Assembly: GCF_026914185.1 (NCBI RefSeq)
Contig: NC_070575.1
Coordinates: forward strand, 1,550,001 to 1,614,000
DNA length: 64,000 nucleotides
DNA from: Puccinia triticina
Lineage: Eukaryota > Basidiomycota > Pucciniomycetes > Pucciniales > Pucciniaceae
Reading direction: 5' to 3'
The notes beneath the pieces are model-generated. The model was given only the letters and a program-made list of their open reading frames with translations, searched no databases and was not told the origin of the DNA. The position numbers and the translations under genes are program-made. This document shows positions 1 through 11,495 of this stretch, one piece after another. How positions within the stretch are numbered: the first letter of the stretch is position 1; every line of letters begins with the position of its first letter.

Positions 1-299
1 TGAGTTCTTTGATTGATGGCATGGTGCTTGACTTTGATCAGAAAAATTATTTTTGACAAGCCTGGAGATGATTTTGAAAAAGGAAAACAAGTGTTTTCAA
101 GCAATGGCGGCAATAATCCTCATTAAACACTCTCATGGGAAAATTAGGCCCTATGAAGTGGAAAAAAACAAGCATTTTTTGACGGGCGGTAGTGACAATC
201 CTCAAACAGTCATGGGAAAAGTATGCCCTTCTGTGGGCTGGGTTTCCCAGATTAGGTATGCCCTATTACGTTATGCGGTATTGACTCAAATTTGGCGCG
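1..299. other. No gene recognised
   Basis: Repeat-like sequence containing several pieces of a 'tatgccc' motif that recur up to about position 710. A 111-codon frame starting near position 53 has no recognisable domain and runs into the adjacent foldback repeat, so I do not call it a gene. Confidence 0.4.
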
Positions 300-710
300 C
301 CCCAACGCAGGGAGAAGCCTTTGGGTATGCCGTTAAGCAGTTTATTCCCTTAGCAACTGTGGGCCGCTATGCTACATTTAGTCCGTAGTTCAGCGCAGCG
401 TAGCGGATCTAAACTACAAATGACAGGGTTTTCCGTTAGCGGGCAGTGATTGCCCGCTACCGCTAACAGGCACCCCTTGAAACTACAGGGCCTCTATCGC
501 CGCTATCAGCGCTAGCAGTGCTATTCGACCGCTAAAAAAGCTGATAGCGCTGTTAGCGCCCGTTAGCGTAGCGTAGCGTCCCGTAGCGGGCGCTACAACT
601 AACGGCAATGTGTCAGGAACTACGCAACACTAAACTAGCGGATAGCGCACGCTACGGATAGTTTAGCGTAGCGGCCCACCGTTGCCCTTAGGCAGGTATG
701 CCCTTAGATG
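300..710. repeat. CGCTA-rich imperfect foldback element
   Basis: The two ends match in inverted orientation: GTGGGCCGCTATGCTA near 360 corresponds to the complement of the segment near 670, and both outer sides carry tatgccc/gggcata motifs. Between them lie many copies of GTAGCG and its complement CGCTA. This is direct sequence structure consistent with a small foldback element or MITE. No target duplication was identified, so the exact ends are uncertain. Confidence 0.5.
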
Positions 711-715
711 GTTTT

Positions 716-860
716 GACTGTACATTAGTCTGCATGCACCTGCATAAGACTGCATTAGCCTGCATCAAGTGTGCATAAAACTGCATGAAACTGTATGACA
801 CGGCATGACATGTGCATAACACAATGTAATGAGTGCAGCTGATGAGGTAAAGTATATGTA
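716..860. repeat. Degenerate TGCAT-rich tandem repeat
   Basis: About ten loosely spaced copies of (c)tgcat(aa/ga) occur in 100 bases, for example ctgcatgcacctgcataag. No gene is visible. From here to about 1,140 I see no other feature. Confidence 0.45.
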
Positions 861-1139
861 AAGGGTAGACAAGCTGTCAGGGTGGTCCATGTAACAGATT
901 ACGTGGTCCTGGGTAAGTGTGGTTCATGTAATGGATCACATGACCTGAGTATGGTGTTTGTGTGTATGTAACTGACTGATGGTGTCTTAAAGGGGTTGTA
1001 TCTTCTGACCCAGAGGGGTGTAAGGCGTGTTGTCCATGGAGCCCTGTGTAGTTTTGGCCGTAGAATCCAGTGGTGCCACCATATTATTTGATTTTAATTT
1101 TTGAGAGTGTACATATGAGAAAAAAAGGAAATTTTGAAA

Positions 1140-1490
1140 TGGGCTAGATGGGAAACCATAAAGCATACCACACCGGTCATTAAGGGGAGTTGCTACTCTC
1201 CTTGATTCCTGGAAGACCATTGGGGGGGGGGGGGTATTCCCATCAATGAGGTCATCGAGTAACAAATCCCCTCAAAGACAAGTCTGTGCCATTCATTGAG
1301 GGAATTTTCTCTTTCATTCATTGAAGGGATTAGAAACTCCCCTTGATGATAGATCTGTTTTGGTCATCAAGAGGAGTTGCTACTCCCCTGAATGAACAAT
1401 CTGTGCCGGTCATCAAGAGGAGGTGGTAATTCCCTTGGGTCTTGATGAAAAATCTATTCCAGGAATTGATGGGATTTCACCTCCTCTCAA
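1140..1490. repeat. GGTCATCAAGAGG-type palindromic repeat array
   Basis: Several copies of (c)ggtcatcaagaggag and its complement, separated by 20-40 bases, form imperfect inverted pairs. The motif family is the same as in the arrays at 18.5-19.05, 19.6-20.35, 29.87-30.44 kb and, more degenerate, 3.03-3.96 kb. A run of 12 or more G lies near 1,215. Confidence 0.5.
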
Positions 1491-1725
1491 TACCCAGTTT
1501 GTGCCTTTCAGAGTAGGTGGTATTTGTTGGAATTCACCTATTGGTGTTCTTTCTCAAAAGAGAAACAATCCAGGTGAGTTGTACAAGTTGTACATACTCA
1601 CAGGATTAAGAAACTAACATGATGATTAATCGTGATTTGTTCTGATTTAGAACAATTGATTAGCAACGTGAAGAGAGTGAAGATCTCTTGGCAGGATGAC
1701 ATCACTCAAAGTGATGAAGATCATT

Positions 1726-4198
1726 CACCAGGGAGGGATTTGTTGCACTCTCTAGAGAGTGCCAGACCGTAATTTTGTCAGTTGCTTGGTATGATGTGAG
1801 TTCAATGTCATCTGTCACTTTGTTAAACTTCCTCCCCAATAGAAGGGTAACTGTAGGTGAAGTTGTTGTGAAATGATCTGTCACTCAATGTCAACGCATC
1901 ATTATTGCTCTGTTGAATTTTTGTGTTTGGTTCATCATGATCACAATTTTGAACACAAGCTTCAATGCACAAAAGTGTTGCCAAGAATGTACCTATCCTT
2001 ATGCTAAAATATAGCTTTAGCCAAGTGACAGGCAATATTTTTCATTGCTGAATTGTTTTAATTCAAAAACCAAACAACACCACATTATGAAAAATACTTG
2101 TCAAGTATAGCAACTTCAGAGGATCAGCCAAATGGTTGATGAATTCTAGTGAGTGACATATTTCAGCTATGATATTATTTGGGGAGAGTGGTTTGGTATC
2201 AAATTTATATTCTTCAAGAACAGGGAAAAAGGTAGGAAAACCTGTGTAACATGCAATTTGACTCCCAGAAATACAAAATGTGAAACTACTGGATTTAGTT
2301 TTCCCTAAAATTTTTACCAAGTGATGGAACATTCAAGAATTTTTGATTCTGAAGTGTGAATAGCTTATTATCATTTCGGAATACAAACCTTGTGTACAGG
2401 ACTACACATTGTACAATTTTCATACCTTTAATTAAGACTTCCTGCAAAATGCAGGGTTCAGAGCCACAAATAAAAATGTTCAATGCAAAAGGGGGCTAGA
2501 TTGGTGGATGTTAACAGGAACTTCAATATCTCCTTGCTTCTGAAAACAGCTGGAGAAATACTTTGACAGTTTGCCTGAGACCTCCAAGGCAAACAGTCAA
2601 TTCTTAAATGCTGACACACATCTTGGTTTGGGTTATGTATGCCTTTTGTCTTTTAGATTGATTGTCTTCACATATTGTCCATACATATTTTCCATGAATT
2701 TTCTCCTGCACGTAGGATTCATTAATCACAGGTAACTTTGTTTCCATGTGCATGGTGCAAAAATGTGGTTTTGATTGCTCTTATCACATGCCACTTAAGT
2801 AGAACAGGCTGCTAGATAAGCCTTTGGTACTGCAGAACTGCTGTATCCAGACCACTGAAAATTATTGGCCTTGGAACAGCAGGAGTGGCACGCACATGTG
2901 AGGAAAAGAGTTAAAAAAAAATTGTCTGGTGGTTTGAAGGTGGGCACAAGTAAACTATGGGCGCGCAGGGAAACTTGGATTGGTTTTGTATCCCCCTGTG
3001 TCCCCCGGGGAGTGTTATTTTCTTATGTAACGTCCACCCTCAGGTTTGGGCGAACGTGAGGGTGGACATTGGCAAGTCGCTGGCACATGTACTGCAAGTT
3101 GATGAACAGTGTGTACTGTTCATCGCACTGGTAAAGTCCCAGCTGACTCCCAGTACATGCTGGCAATCAATCTGGGCGTATCCAAGCCTTGTAGGGAGTA
3201 TCAACTGCCTACCAAGCTCAGATAGGCCCAGATCGATGAACAGCATGTGCTGGTCATCGGGCTAGGGCTTCTCCGGCTAAACGAGAAGCACAAACTGGTC
3301 ATCAAACTGGCAGAGGCCGCGCTTGGTGACCAGCATGCACTTGTCATCAGCCCCCTGGCTCTCCGAGCTCAAACCCGGAGTACATAGTTCATCAAGCCAG
3401 GGAAGCCCTCGCGCGATGACCAGCACATGCTGGTCATCTATCTGGGATTTTACGAGCTCAGTAGGCAGTACATACTGTCCACCGAGCTCTTAAAAGCCCA
3501 GCTGAATGACCAGTACATGCTGGCTGTTGAGCTCGGATTTTCCCAGCGCGATGTGGGGTGCATGCCGGTTCACCAGGCTGAGAAAGGCTCCGCTCAACAA
3601 CCATTATTTGCTGGTCATTGAGCTGAGATTTTCACAGCCTATTACCCTGTAATCAATTGGATGGTGTCTCCACTTTATGGCAAGTGCACACTGGTAATTG
3701 AGAGGAGAAAACCTTCATGTGATGGCCTTACAAACTGGTCATTGAGGAGAGGATGTCTCAAATCAATGGCTAGTAATATACATGGCCATCAATTGAAGCT
3801 CTCCAATCCATTGCCAGTACCCAGGCTCATTGATTGGAGTATGTCTCAACTTGATGGCCTTCCAAACCACCATTGAGCGGAGGCTTTTGCCACTCAATGC
3901 ATGTCCATACTGGTACTCAATTGGAGGGTGTATCCACTTGATTTCCAGTACACACTGGCCAGTGGAGGATCCCTGTGGGTGCCAGCATGAGCAATTGATT
4001 TGAGAAAACCAATATTTGAGTTTAACTCACTGGAACACACAAGATTGGATATGGAACAACTCAGTATGAGTTCAGTATAAACATACAGCTGAACCACAAT
4101 AAAGTTACACATGAGGGAATGGTTCAAATCTGGCAGAATTCCAGGGAGAAATTACAGTCTGGCACTCTCTAGAGAGTGCAACCAATCCCTCCCTGGTG
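1726..4198. mobile_element. Non-autonomous CACTA-like element, 2.47 kb
   Basis: The left end at 1,726 begins CACCAGGGAGGGATTTGTTG. The right end at 4,198 reads the same on the complementary strand with only about two mismatches over some 45 bases. The inverted repeat includes a perfect palindrome, GCACTCTCTAGAGAGTGC, at nucleotides 20-37 from each tip. The flanks carry a 3-base direct repeat, ATT at 1,723-1,725 and ATT at 4,199-4,201, as expected for CACTA/CMC transposons. The interior has no transposase; it contains the repeat array at 3.03-3.96 kb. Mobilisation by a related autonomous element such as the one at 41.8-63.8 kb is inference from the shared terminal architecture. Confidence 0.85.
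3030..3960. repeat. Degenerate palindromic minisatellite inside the CACTA-like element
   Basis: Roughly 60-base units centre on sequences like gatgaccagcacatgctgg and its complement, with (t)ggtcatc and gatgacc half-sites repeating about fifteen times. Overlapping open frames exist on both strands but they simply read through the repeats. Confidence 0.6.
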
Positions 4199-4619
4199 AT
4201 TGTCAATCGCCAAACTCAAGGTGAGTTAATGATTGAGAAAGATTGACTGAAGGATGAAGAGTACTCACAAACTCTTATCCAAACAACAGTCAAATCTCAA
4301 GCCAATTGTCAAACACAGAAAAACAAAGCTTTAATCTCATTGATTGTATAAGCTCACCTAGTGGTGAGTAGTATACCTTTATGAGTTAAAATCATAAAAC
4401 AGAGAGAATAAATACTGACAAACAATGAATCTTGTTATCAGTATTTAACAAAGCTCACAAGTAGTAAAACAGATTGTTACCATTAGTAACAGCGGTTACT
4501 TGTATTACCTCATAAAATTAAAATTCTTTAAAAACTATTTTTCTTTATAACTTCCTTGTCTCTTATAAATCAACAATAACTAGCAGGTATTATCTGCCTT
4601 TAAGGTATTAAATTTATCA
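4199..4619. other. No gene seen
   Basis: AT-rich sequence between the CACTA-like element and the Helitron terminus. No recognisable open frame or repeat boundary apart from the ATT target duplication at its left edge. Confidence 0.35.
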
Positions 4620-4655
4620 CTAGAGGCCAAGGTGGCTGCGCCGCTGCGGGCTCTC
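4620..4655 (-). mobile_element. Helitron 3' terminus (minus strand), rest of element not delimited
   Basis: On the minus strand the sequence ends in a GC-rich hairpin (GCGGC, loop, GCCAC), about ten bases and CTAG, followed by T. That is the canonical Helitron 3' end and insertion preference. About 22 of the last 28 bases match the end of the complete Helitron at 28,494-32,037. A matching 5' end (TCTAAGTATG) was not found by eye at higher coordinates, so this may be a truncated or diverged copy extending into 4.7-6 kb. Confidence 0.55.
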
Positions 4656-5201
4656 AAGAAAAATAGTTGTGTTGCTGCAACAGTATATAATTGCCAAAAC
4701 CACTGGGAAACCCAGAATCACTTCTGCAATCTCCACAATATATGAAGAAGTTTTCCCCATGTTGTTTGTGTATTTATGTAAAAATTTATATGGTTTGCTG
4801 TCATTAAAAATTATGTCGAGCCTTTCATTAACACCACTTGCTTCTTCAAACTCAAAGTTGTACAAACATTGAGCACAGCTCACACTCATCTTCATCTCAA
4901 TCAGGTCACAATGCAAGCACCACCTATGGATCAATGAATTGATTTTGCAAAGGATGGGGGACATAGCTCAATTGTCCACTTGATCCCAGGTTCCATTCAT
5001 TCTACAAAAGGCGGGTTGATTTTTTTATTGATTTTCAATAAATCAGTGAACACAAGTGTTTGAGGATTGGTATAACAAAATTCTAAATAAATTAATTGTT
5101 GAGGACAATAGATCATTGTCAGTTAGACGGCAGTAAAAATTGAATTTAATGATGATTGAAAATATGTTGACCAGTTTGTTCACCACCGGGATCACAAATC
5201 C

Positions 5202-5785
5202 CAGGCGCAGTTTTTGTAATGAATATTGCTTAATTTCACATGAAAAAAAACCTTTCGGGGTAGACACTTGCCTAGCGCTAGGAATTGAGCAGATCTTGTC
5301 GCGGACTTAATCGGGAGCTTTGGTAGGCAATGCAGGTCTTCTGCGGTAGATCTTTTGGTTTCTTTTTGAGCTTGGCCTCTGTTGGCGGGCGGGGGTGCGG
5401 ATACCGGTTCTGTTTTGAAGATCGCGGTGGACTGCTGGTGCTTCCCATGTCCACCTGTCTCCTTCAGATCCGAGATGGAAGTAAAGGGCTTAAGAAACCC
5501 GTAACTGTGCAAATGGATCAACTGAGCACAGGGATCCAATGATTTGCACTCGGGTGCGTTTTCATCGTCACTATCAGCAGTATCTATGGCGTCAGGAGTG
5601 AGGGGGGGGGGGGGTTGACCCAATGTGGAAGGGTTTTTCTGCTTGTCTTCATCACTGTTATTAATATGTATCATGTCTGGATTTTTCTGCTCATCATCAT
5701 TGTCAAGGTCTATTGGCAATTCGTCTGGATTAAGTGCTACTAATTTCGCCGGGGGAGTGATGATGACTTCGTGGACGCTGGCCAT
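5202..5785 (-). CDS. Unassigned acidic open frame (possible transposon-associated gene)
   Basis: A minus-strand frame of about 195 codons from an ATG near 5,785. The N-terminal half is rich in Asp/Glu/Asn (around LPIDLDNDDEQKN) and Pro. The C-terminal half is basic and has no domain I recognise. Two homopolymer runs fall inside it. The following sequence (5.8-6.3 kb, opposite strand) also has protein-like stretches. Neither intron structure nor a homologue can be judged, so this may be a real gene, a remnant, or chance. Confidence 0.25.
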
Positions 5786-5827
5786 GATGATACAAGGCGG
5801 CAAATTTAACATGGAGACGAGCTAAAT

Positions 5828-6300
5828 ATTGCCGACAGACCTCATGGACCAGCTTTCTGCGTGGTTCGGCGGTGTGGCAAGATACGTTCTAGCTTTTGCC
5901 TCAGCTGAATTCAAAGCATCTGGCAACACGGATGCTGTGTTGCATGATCTGGTCGCGAAGCTGACTCAAGCCATCAACTAAGGTCAATTGATCAATATCT
6001 TATATGCACATCGGGACAGAAGGCCTGACGGAGAGTATTCACATCATGTGATACACCTATGTAGACATCCCAATGGAAATCTTGCTCACTATCAGTAGGC
6101 ATGGGCATCACGCCGAGTTGAGAAGGCAGTAGTTGACAGATTCGCGCGGCAAATTCACACTGACCTGAAGCCATTCCTCCAAAGTCCTGGCAACTACGGT
6201 TTAGACTACGATTTTGACAACCTACGTGGACTGATATTCAAGTGCTACGCCCATGCTGTGTTGGGAGATGGGGGAAGGTTCCAAGTCTGTAGACTTTGCA
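5828..6300 (+). pseudogene. Broken protein-like stretch, family unknown
   Basis: Translation of the plus strand gives protein-like segments in more than one frame: one near 5,840-5,980 (DLMDQLSAWFGG onward, about 46 residues to a stop) and one near 6,130-6,290 (LDYDFDNLRGLIFKCYAHA). Stops and frame changes separate them. They look like remains of a coding sequence, but I do not recognise the family. Confidence 0.25.
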
Positions 6301-7480
6301 AATTAGGAGATCCGCGGGGCGGCCAGAGCCTTGAGGTCACGTTTCCTGCAGCCGAGTGTTGAGTCTTCTAAGCTTACAAAGAAGTGGACCTGACCACCGA
6401 GGTGCTCTGGCAGCCGGCCTTTTCATCACTTGACTTGTTGCGTGGACCGGCGACTTTTTTCCAAGTGTCTGTTTCGCAAACCCGTCCAATCAAGCACCAG
6501 AGCCTCAGCGTGATGGTCCTGAGTAAATGCAAGAGCGGCGGTGAGCCAAGCGTGTTCAAAACATCCTTTGGCGCGTGTTAAATCAAATCAGGATCCTTGC
6601 TTGCATCAGACGCATGCTTATGAGGCGATCAAAAAGAAGCACACCTCATCCTTAAAAAAAGGTTTTGCCCGGAGAAGTTTGATGAGTGTTGCTATGACAC
6701 GCTCGCCAAGGGCAACCAAGGGCGTCTTGGTTGGGGTTGAGACGTTAGGCTTGCGGTGGGTTGCTGGGCAAGTAGCGTGGCTTATGGCGCGACTGGATCC
6801 AGAGGAGGGTGGTTGCTGTATGAGGGGCAATGGTAGGTACGGGTCGTAATTGGATTCGGTCTGGTTTTGTGTATGGCTTGCAAGGCAAATTCACTCAAGA
6901 CTGCCTATATAAGGACTGCCTGCATGGTCGTGTTTCCCTCAGGCAATCTTGCGGGCTTGGCTTCCAGCCCGGGGGATTGTCTCACCCCCGCCCGCTGTAG
7001 CACTTGCGCAGTTTGGCGGGGGACTATTCGGTGACGCCCCTGTGCTTAACCGCTGGGGGTCATCTTCCCACTGCTTTTTGACCTTGCTAGACAAGGATGG
7101 GCAGTGGGCCACGATACACCAGCTTGCTGGTGTTGGGTGGCAGGCGCCATGGAGACTTTTCTGTTAAAATACAAGTGTTGTTTGAGTTTTTTGTAGTCTA
7201 TTGCAAGGCACCCCCTCTTTTTTTTTGCTTGTTTTTCAAAGGGGGAACCCTTGATTTTTTTTTTTTTTGTGATTTTGTTTATTTATAGGCAGAACCCTTG
7301 AAGTTTCATTCTATGATTTACAGGCTTTAATATACTTGGATTGTATAATTTTATCATTAGAAAAATAGTTACTTACTATAAGAAATAAAACCTTTAAGTT
7401 TTCTGAATTCTTTCAGTATTAAGCTGTCTGAAGTAGAAATGAAGGCTGAGAAAATCTCTGCACACCAATAACTGACTTTT
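6300..7480. other. No gene supported
   Basis: Several short overlapping open frames on both strands without recognisable domains. A T-rich tract lies near 7,220-7,270. No terminal repeats were recognised. Confidence 0.3.
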
Positions 7481-8010
7481 GATTTGCTCTCAAAATTGCC
7501 CCACAAATGTACCCCAAGTTCTTGGTGTGCTCCTTGGATACACCTCAATGATTTTTAAATTGGGGTGTAAGCCTGTTGACCAGCAGTAGATTTTGGGGTG
7601 GGCCTGCTGTGCACACCAATTTATTTGGGGTACAAGAAGATTCACCCCAACATCTAGCTCACTGCCAGCATAATTAGCTGGGCTGAGGTTATCCCAGTTA
7701 AACTGTGATGCACTCAACCAATTTCAATTTGGTTGATCTCAACTGATGAAATACAAATCCAAGGGACCCCCCTTGGTTTTATATCTCATTGGTTGAGATC
7801 AACCCATTTAAGATTGGTTGAGTGCATCCCAGTTAAACTGGGATGACTTCATCCTAGCCAAATATGCTGGCAGTGTAGGCTGTGTATGATATTTCATCCC
7901 GGTACACCTACTATTTTGGGGTGGCCAGGTGGGTACCCCATTTGGATTGGGGTGTAAATACAGATACCCCAAATATACCCAGTAGTGTACCCCATTTTGT
8001 TGGAATTTAG
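7480..8010. repeat. Region of TTGGGGTG / TACCCCAA inverted repeats interrupted by a MITE
   Basis: Outside the MITE at 7,660-7,875 the sequence has about ten copies of ttggggt(g/a) or its complement (t)accccaa on both sides, giving extensive foldback potential. It reads as one repeat element into which the MITE inserted. Its own ends were not identified. Confidence 0.45.
7660..7875. mobile_element. Palindromic MITE, 216 bases (reference copy)
   Basis: It starts CACTGCCAGCATAATTAGC and ends with the complement (GCTGGCAGTG). The whole element folds back, with arms containing atcccagttaaactgggat and ggttgatctcaac. Remnants of the same family sit at 33,208-33,365 and 41,463-41,523, exactly at the two inversion junctions of the Copia element. 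A target duplication is not clear; TA lies close to both ends. Confidence 0.75.
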
Positions 8011-8099
8011 CATGCCCCTACACAGAAAGTCTCCCTCTACAGCTCATAACATACATTTTGGTTACCCACCTTTACAGGGGGCTTCCCTGACAAATCAGA

Positions 8100-8450
8100 G
8101 CACAAATCAAACTTAAATCTACAGACAATGAGCCAGCTCCTCTATTGAGCTTATCAACTTCACAGGAAATTCATCAAAGCATCTTCATCCCAAAGCAAGC
8201 AACACCACATACTCAATAACATTTCAGGATTGCAGATCAGAAAAATCATACACATTGGCAAGCAGAAAAAGAGAAAAGTAGAAAAAGGAATTATACTACA
8301 TGTTTGCCAAAGGCACAAAAAAATAGTTATGTTTTTAAAAAAATACTGGTTCTCATTTTCAGCCTGTCTATGGTGCTTGGATTTTTGCCAAAAGACATCA
8401 CATCTTTATCCCATTGCAGTAAATAGTTCAAAATCATGATCAGTGATAAG
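8100..8450 (-). repeat. 3' flank of secreted-protein paralogue 1, shared with 16.37-16.69 kb
   Basis: About 330 bases align along the same strand with 16,370-16,690, for example gagcacaaatcaaact, agcaagcaacaccaca and tactggttctcattttcag. The part nearest 8,450 also matches sequence next to paralogue 2 (around 21.53-21.58 kb). It represents the downstream part of the duplicated unit that includes the 8.6-8.8 kb gene. Confidence 0.6.
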
Positions 8451-8599
8451 ATGTGTTTGGTCCTCCTATAAGTTCCTTCCAAAATTTTTATCAAAACAGC
8501 TGATGGCTACCCTCAACCATGGCAACAGTGTTGGCCAAGACGACTATGTACTAAAACGTAGAAGTAGAGACATACAAATTAGCCTGCTTCTGAGCAATG

Positions 8600-8785
8600 A
8601 GAGGCCTTAATTGTGCGTATACATAAAAATTACAGAAACTTGAACGTACCAAATTGGGGGCATGGAAACTCTGGGAAAACACACGTAGGCTTCGCGGCAC
8701 CAGATTTGGGAAACGACTGTGCAGGAGGAATGCCAGCTACTATTAAGGCTGCCAGCAACGTGATAGTCAAGTGGTAAGAAAACAT
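8600..8785 (-). pseudogene. Small secreted-protein paralogue 1 (probably degenerate)
   Basis: An ATG at 8,785 opens a frame with a clear signal-peptide pattern (MFSYHLTITLLAALIV, then PPA). The mature part is short, with two cysteines (C and C in PTCVFPEFPCPQ), and a 5' splice site follows at about 8,649 (GTACGT). It is clearly homologous to the copies at 21.7-21.9 and 37.16-37.39 kb through exon 1, the intron, and beyond. The 3' splice site used in the other copies (CAG) is changed here, so the second exon may be lost. Function unknown. A rust effector-like secreted peptide is possible but unproven. Confidence 0.5.
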
Positions 8786-8789
8786 CTTA

Positions 8790-9640
8790 TGTCCTACCCC
8801 TGTGTTGGCAATAGAAGTCGATCTTGGATTGATGCTACTAAAATCTGGTGATGCTACTGCTTATGAAGAAATCTGTTGTGACTGGTAGTTCAAAATCCGT
8901 TCCTCTCAATTTGTTTCTTGATGGTTAATTGGGGGTGGTGAGAAAGCCACGGAGACTGCCCAACCGGACCACCCTTTTACCTCTAAAAGGGTTGACTGGC
9001 ATTCAGTCGTTGGCTGTAGTATGTAGTGCATAGCCGTACCCGATTGCAGGTTTATCGTCTCGCGCCGGTTACTTAGTGCTCGAGACTACTGTTGGACAGA
9101 TTTGATTGAATAATCCACGGAAACATGCACTGCCATCCTCTATGACCAGCAGTGAGGGCAGAAGTTTGTACGATGCAGTGTCTCCCGACCGGACCAACTT
9201 TTTCCTTGACGATCAGGTCGGTAGTATGTAGTGGCAGTGCATGACCCTGCGCTTGGCTTTAGCGATTTTTGTTGGTTTCGAGGCGTCCAATCCTTCGATT
9301 CATGGGTGTTTCTGTTACATGGCGATGATACAATATAGGCATTCATTTTTTCTATGTACTTGGTACTCCAGAATTCCAACCTTTTTTCACGCGGCATGTA
9401 AAAGTACTTTAGAAAGTTATAAAATCTTGCGGCTTCTGATACCTTGCTTAACAAATTAAACTCCTTCGAAGCCGTGTCTGGATATTATTTACATAAATCC
9501 ACCACAGTCCCCTGACAGGGAAAGGACTGTCTGGCTATTTGCTTTGGGATCAGCCATTTCGGGCCCTTGTGAACGCATGGGATTGAGAGGAGAAGAGCTC
9601 GTAAGACCTGTTGCTAGGAGGCGAGCTGAAGATCACGAGC
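8790..9640. other. No gene supported; upstream part of the paralogous unit at its left
   Basis: The first about 100 bases resemble the 5' flank of paralogue 3 at 37.05-37.13 kb (acaacagatt, then agtagcatca). The rest shows only short open frames without domains. Confidence 0.35.
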
Positions 9641-9960
9641 ACCCTGCACTGCACTTACCTCATTCCTCCCCTATCTGGCTTCTATCGCCCTCCTGCCACT
9701 CATTCCCAGCCATTTTCCACGCTTCTCGAGCCAGAAGAGCTTTGGCGGCCACCCTTCGAGAAATGGTGATTTTTTTTTACAATGAGTGGTATCGGTGATT
9801 CCATGTGTCGAGGGTGATGAGGAAGAGGGGTAGTGTGAGCTGGTGGGGTTCTGCCGATGGGCTTGAGAACAGCTTTGATGGTTGAGGAATGCGGTTCGCA
9901 TGCCATCGAGAATGAGGATCTGATTGTCTGGCCGATGAGATCCGAGCTTAACAAAGCCTC
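9640..9960 (-). repeat. Coding-like repeat, also at 38,795-39,105 in opposite orientation
   Basis: About 310 bases are nearly identical to the plus-strand segment at 38.8-39.1 kb. The shared reading frame ends in a basic stretch (RRVAAKALLAREAWKMAGNE in this copy) and a stop, but family unknown. This copy keeps a CGA codon (complement at 9,808-9,810) where the other has TGA, while it has one extra A in a run of A that shifts its frame. It is a useful pair for reading mutation direction. Confidence 0.6.
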
Positions 9961-11460
9961 ACTGTGAGAGCCCCGAAGGGGCAGCCCCGCAGGGTCTCTG
10001 TCTCACAGAGAGGCTTACCTGCAAAAACCTGTATCTGGCCTGAGAGCCCCAGGAATATCAGCCTGTATCAGGCTTTTTTTCACTCTTTTCATTTTTAAAC
10101 ATCAACCATTGGCCCGTTGAGGTCGCCCTTCTGGACTTAAGAAGTGCTTGGGAGTGCGCTTCTTCTGATGCAATTTGGGCCTTGTAGCTGCTGATATAAT
10201 GCCTGATCCTCCCGGTTGAAATTTCCAATCATGGAGGAAAAGTGGCCGTGTAGGGAGTGAGATTTACTGTACAGAACTGTACAACTCTATTAGTCATCTC
10301 AAAGGATTCTTGGAAAGTGAGCTCCTTTGAGCCAATCTCCAGCTCATGGGAGGAGGGCAATGGTGGCATGCCTACCACCAATTTGAAGAGGAGATGCAGG
10401 TCTTTCACCGGTTCAAGAGGCGGGCAACATGCCCTCTGGGAAGTGGGGGATTTGGGGGCACAAAGTTGGCCACCTGCAAAAAACACCAACTGCACGCGGG
10501 GCTCTCACGCCAGGAATCGTGGATTGCACGCAAGTCCCTCCCTGACGGGAGGTCACACTTCGTGCGAGGCGCTTCGCGCCCCTGCCCCCCGGCAGGCAAG
10601 GGACTTGTGCTAAGTTTGGATGAGATCAAGCGAGTCAGCGACTGAGGGCCCGATCACCTGCAAGCTTAACTAAGCCTCTTGATCGGAGGGTTGGGGGGGC
10701 CCGACCCCGCGTCCCAAAGGGACGCTCTCCGAAGGAGAGGCTCTTGTAAAGTCGGACCCGCGGCCTGAGGACAGTCAAATTTTGGCAGAGAAATGATAAA
10801 AAATAAACTCAGAACAAAGTTAAAAATAAATAAATGAAATCTCTTCAATGCCTTTTGGCACAGTTGTAGCTGCCCATCTTGAGCATCTGCTGGAGTTTTT
10901 TGGGGGAAATTTGGCCATAAATGGCCTGCTCAGCAGCTATTTTTGCAAGGGCACTTACACATTTGGGAAATTAGATTTTGATGACCCGCCGGATTCCACT
11001 CTTGTCGGATCAGGGCGAGTCCCACGGCTCTTGAAGTATTAAATTGTATTTTTAATGAAATATGTACATATTTGCAATTGGTGGCGCTTATGGCTTATGA
11101 TGTATGCATTTTGCTATTTATGCCATAAGGAGCGGATCGATCCGAGAGTTTATCTGGGCCTGCATTGGGCGGATCACTCCAATGCCCAATACTTATCCAT
11201 CCCCACAGTTTCCTAATGCTATGGAAATGTGGAGCTTTGAGGGCCGTACATATACCAAAAAATCACAAGCTTTTCAATGGTCTGGGAGGCGTGACCAGAA
11301 TCAGAGCGCTTGTGGGTGATTTGGGGGTTGTAATGCCCTCCCCAGCCAAATGGCTGGTTGCGCTCACGCAAGATTTGGGACATTATATTCAAGTCCCTCC
11401 TTCGGAGGCGCTTCACGCCTCCTTGGAAGGAGGGGACTTGTGTTAAGCTGGGATCCCCTG
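9960..11460. other. Hairpin-rich region, no gene supported
   Basis: Several short perfect or near-perfect palindromes occur: gagccccgaaggggc near 9,968, cctgccccccggcagg near 10,580, ctctccgaaggagag near 10,722 and ccttcggagg near 11,398. The phrase 'gtgctaagtttggat/gtgttaagctgggat ... taagcct' recurs near 10,610 and 11,443, which suggests two related repeat ends. Open frames here are short and overlap on both strands. Confidence 0.4.
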
Positions 11461-11495
11461 GCCCCAGATCACTTTGGCGGGCCTCACTAAGCCTA

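Noticed and set aside
5992..6849. Short frames on both strands near 6-6.8 kb as genes
   Set aside because: No domain, no splice-compatible neighbours, and overlapping frames on opposite strands.
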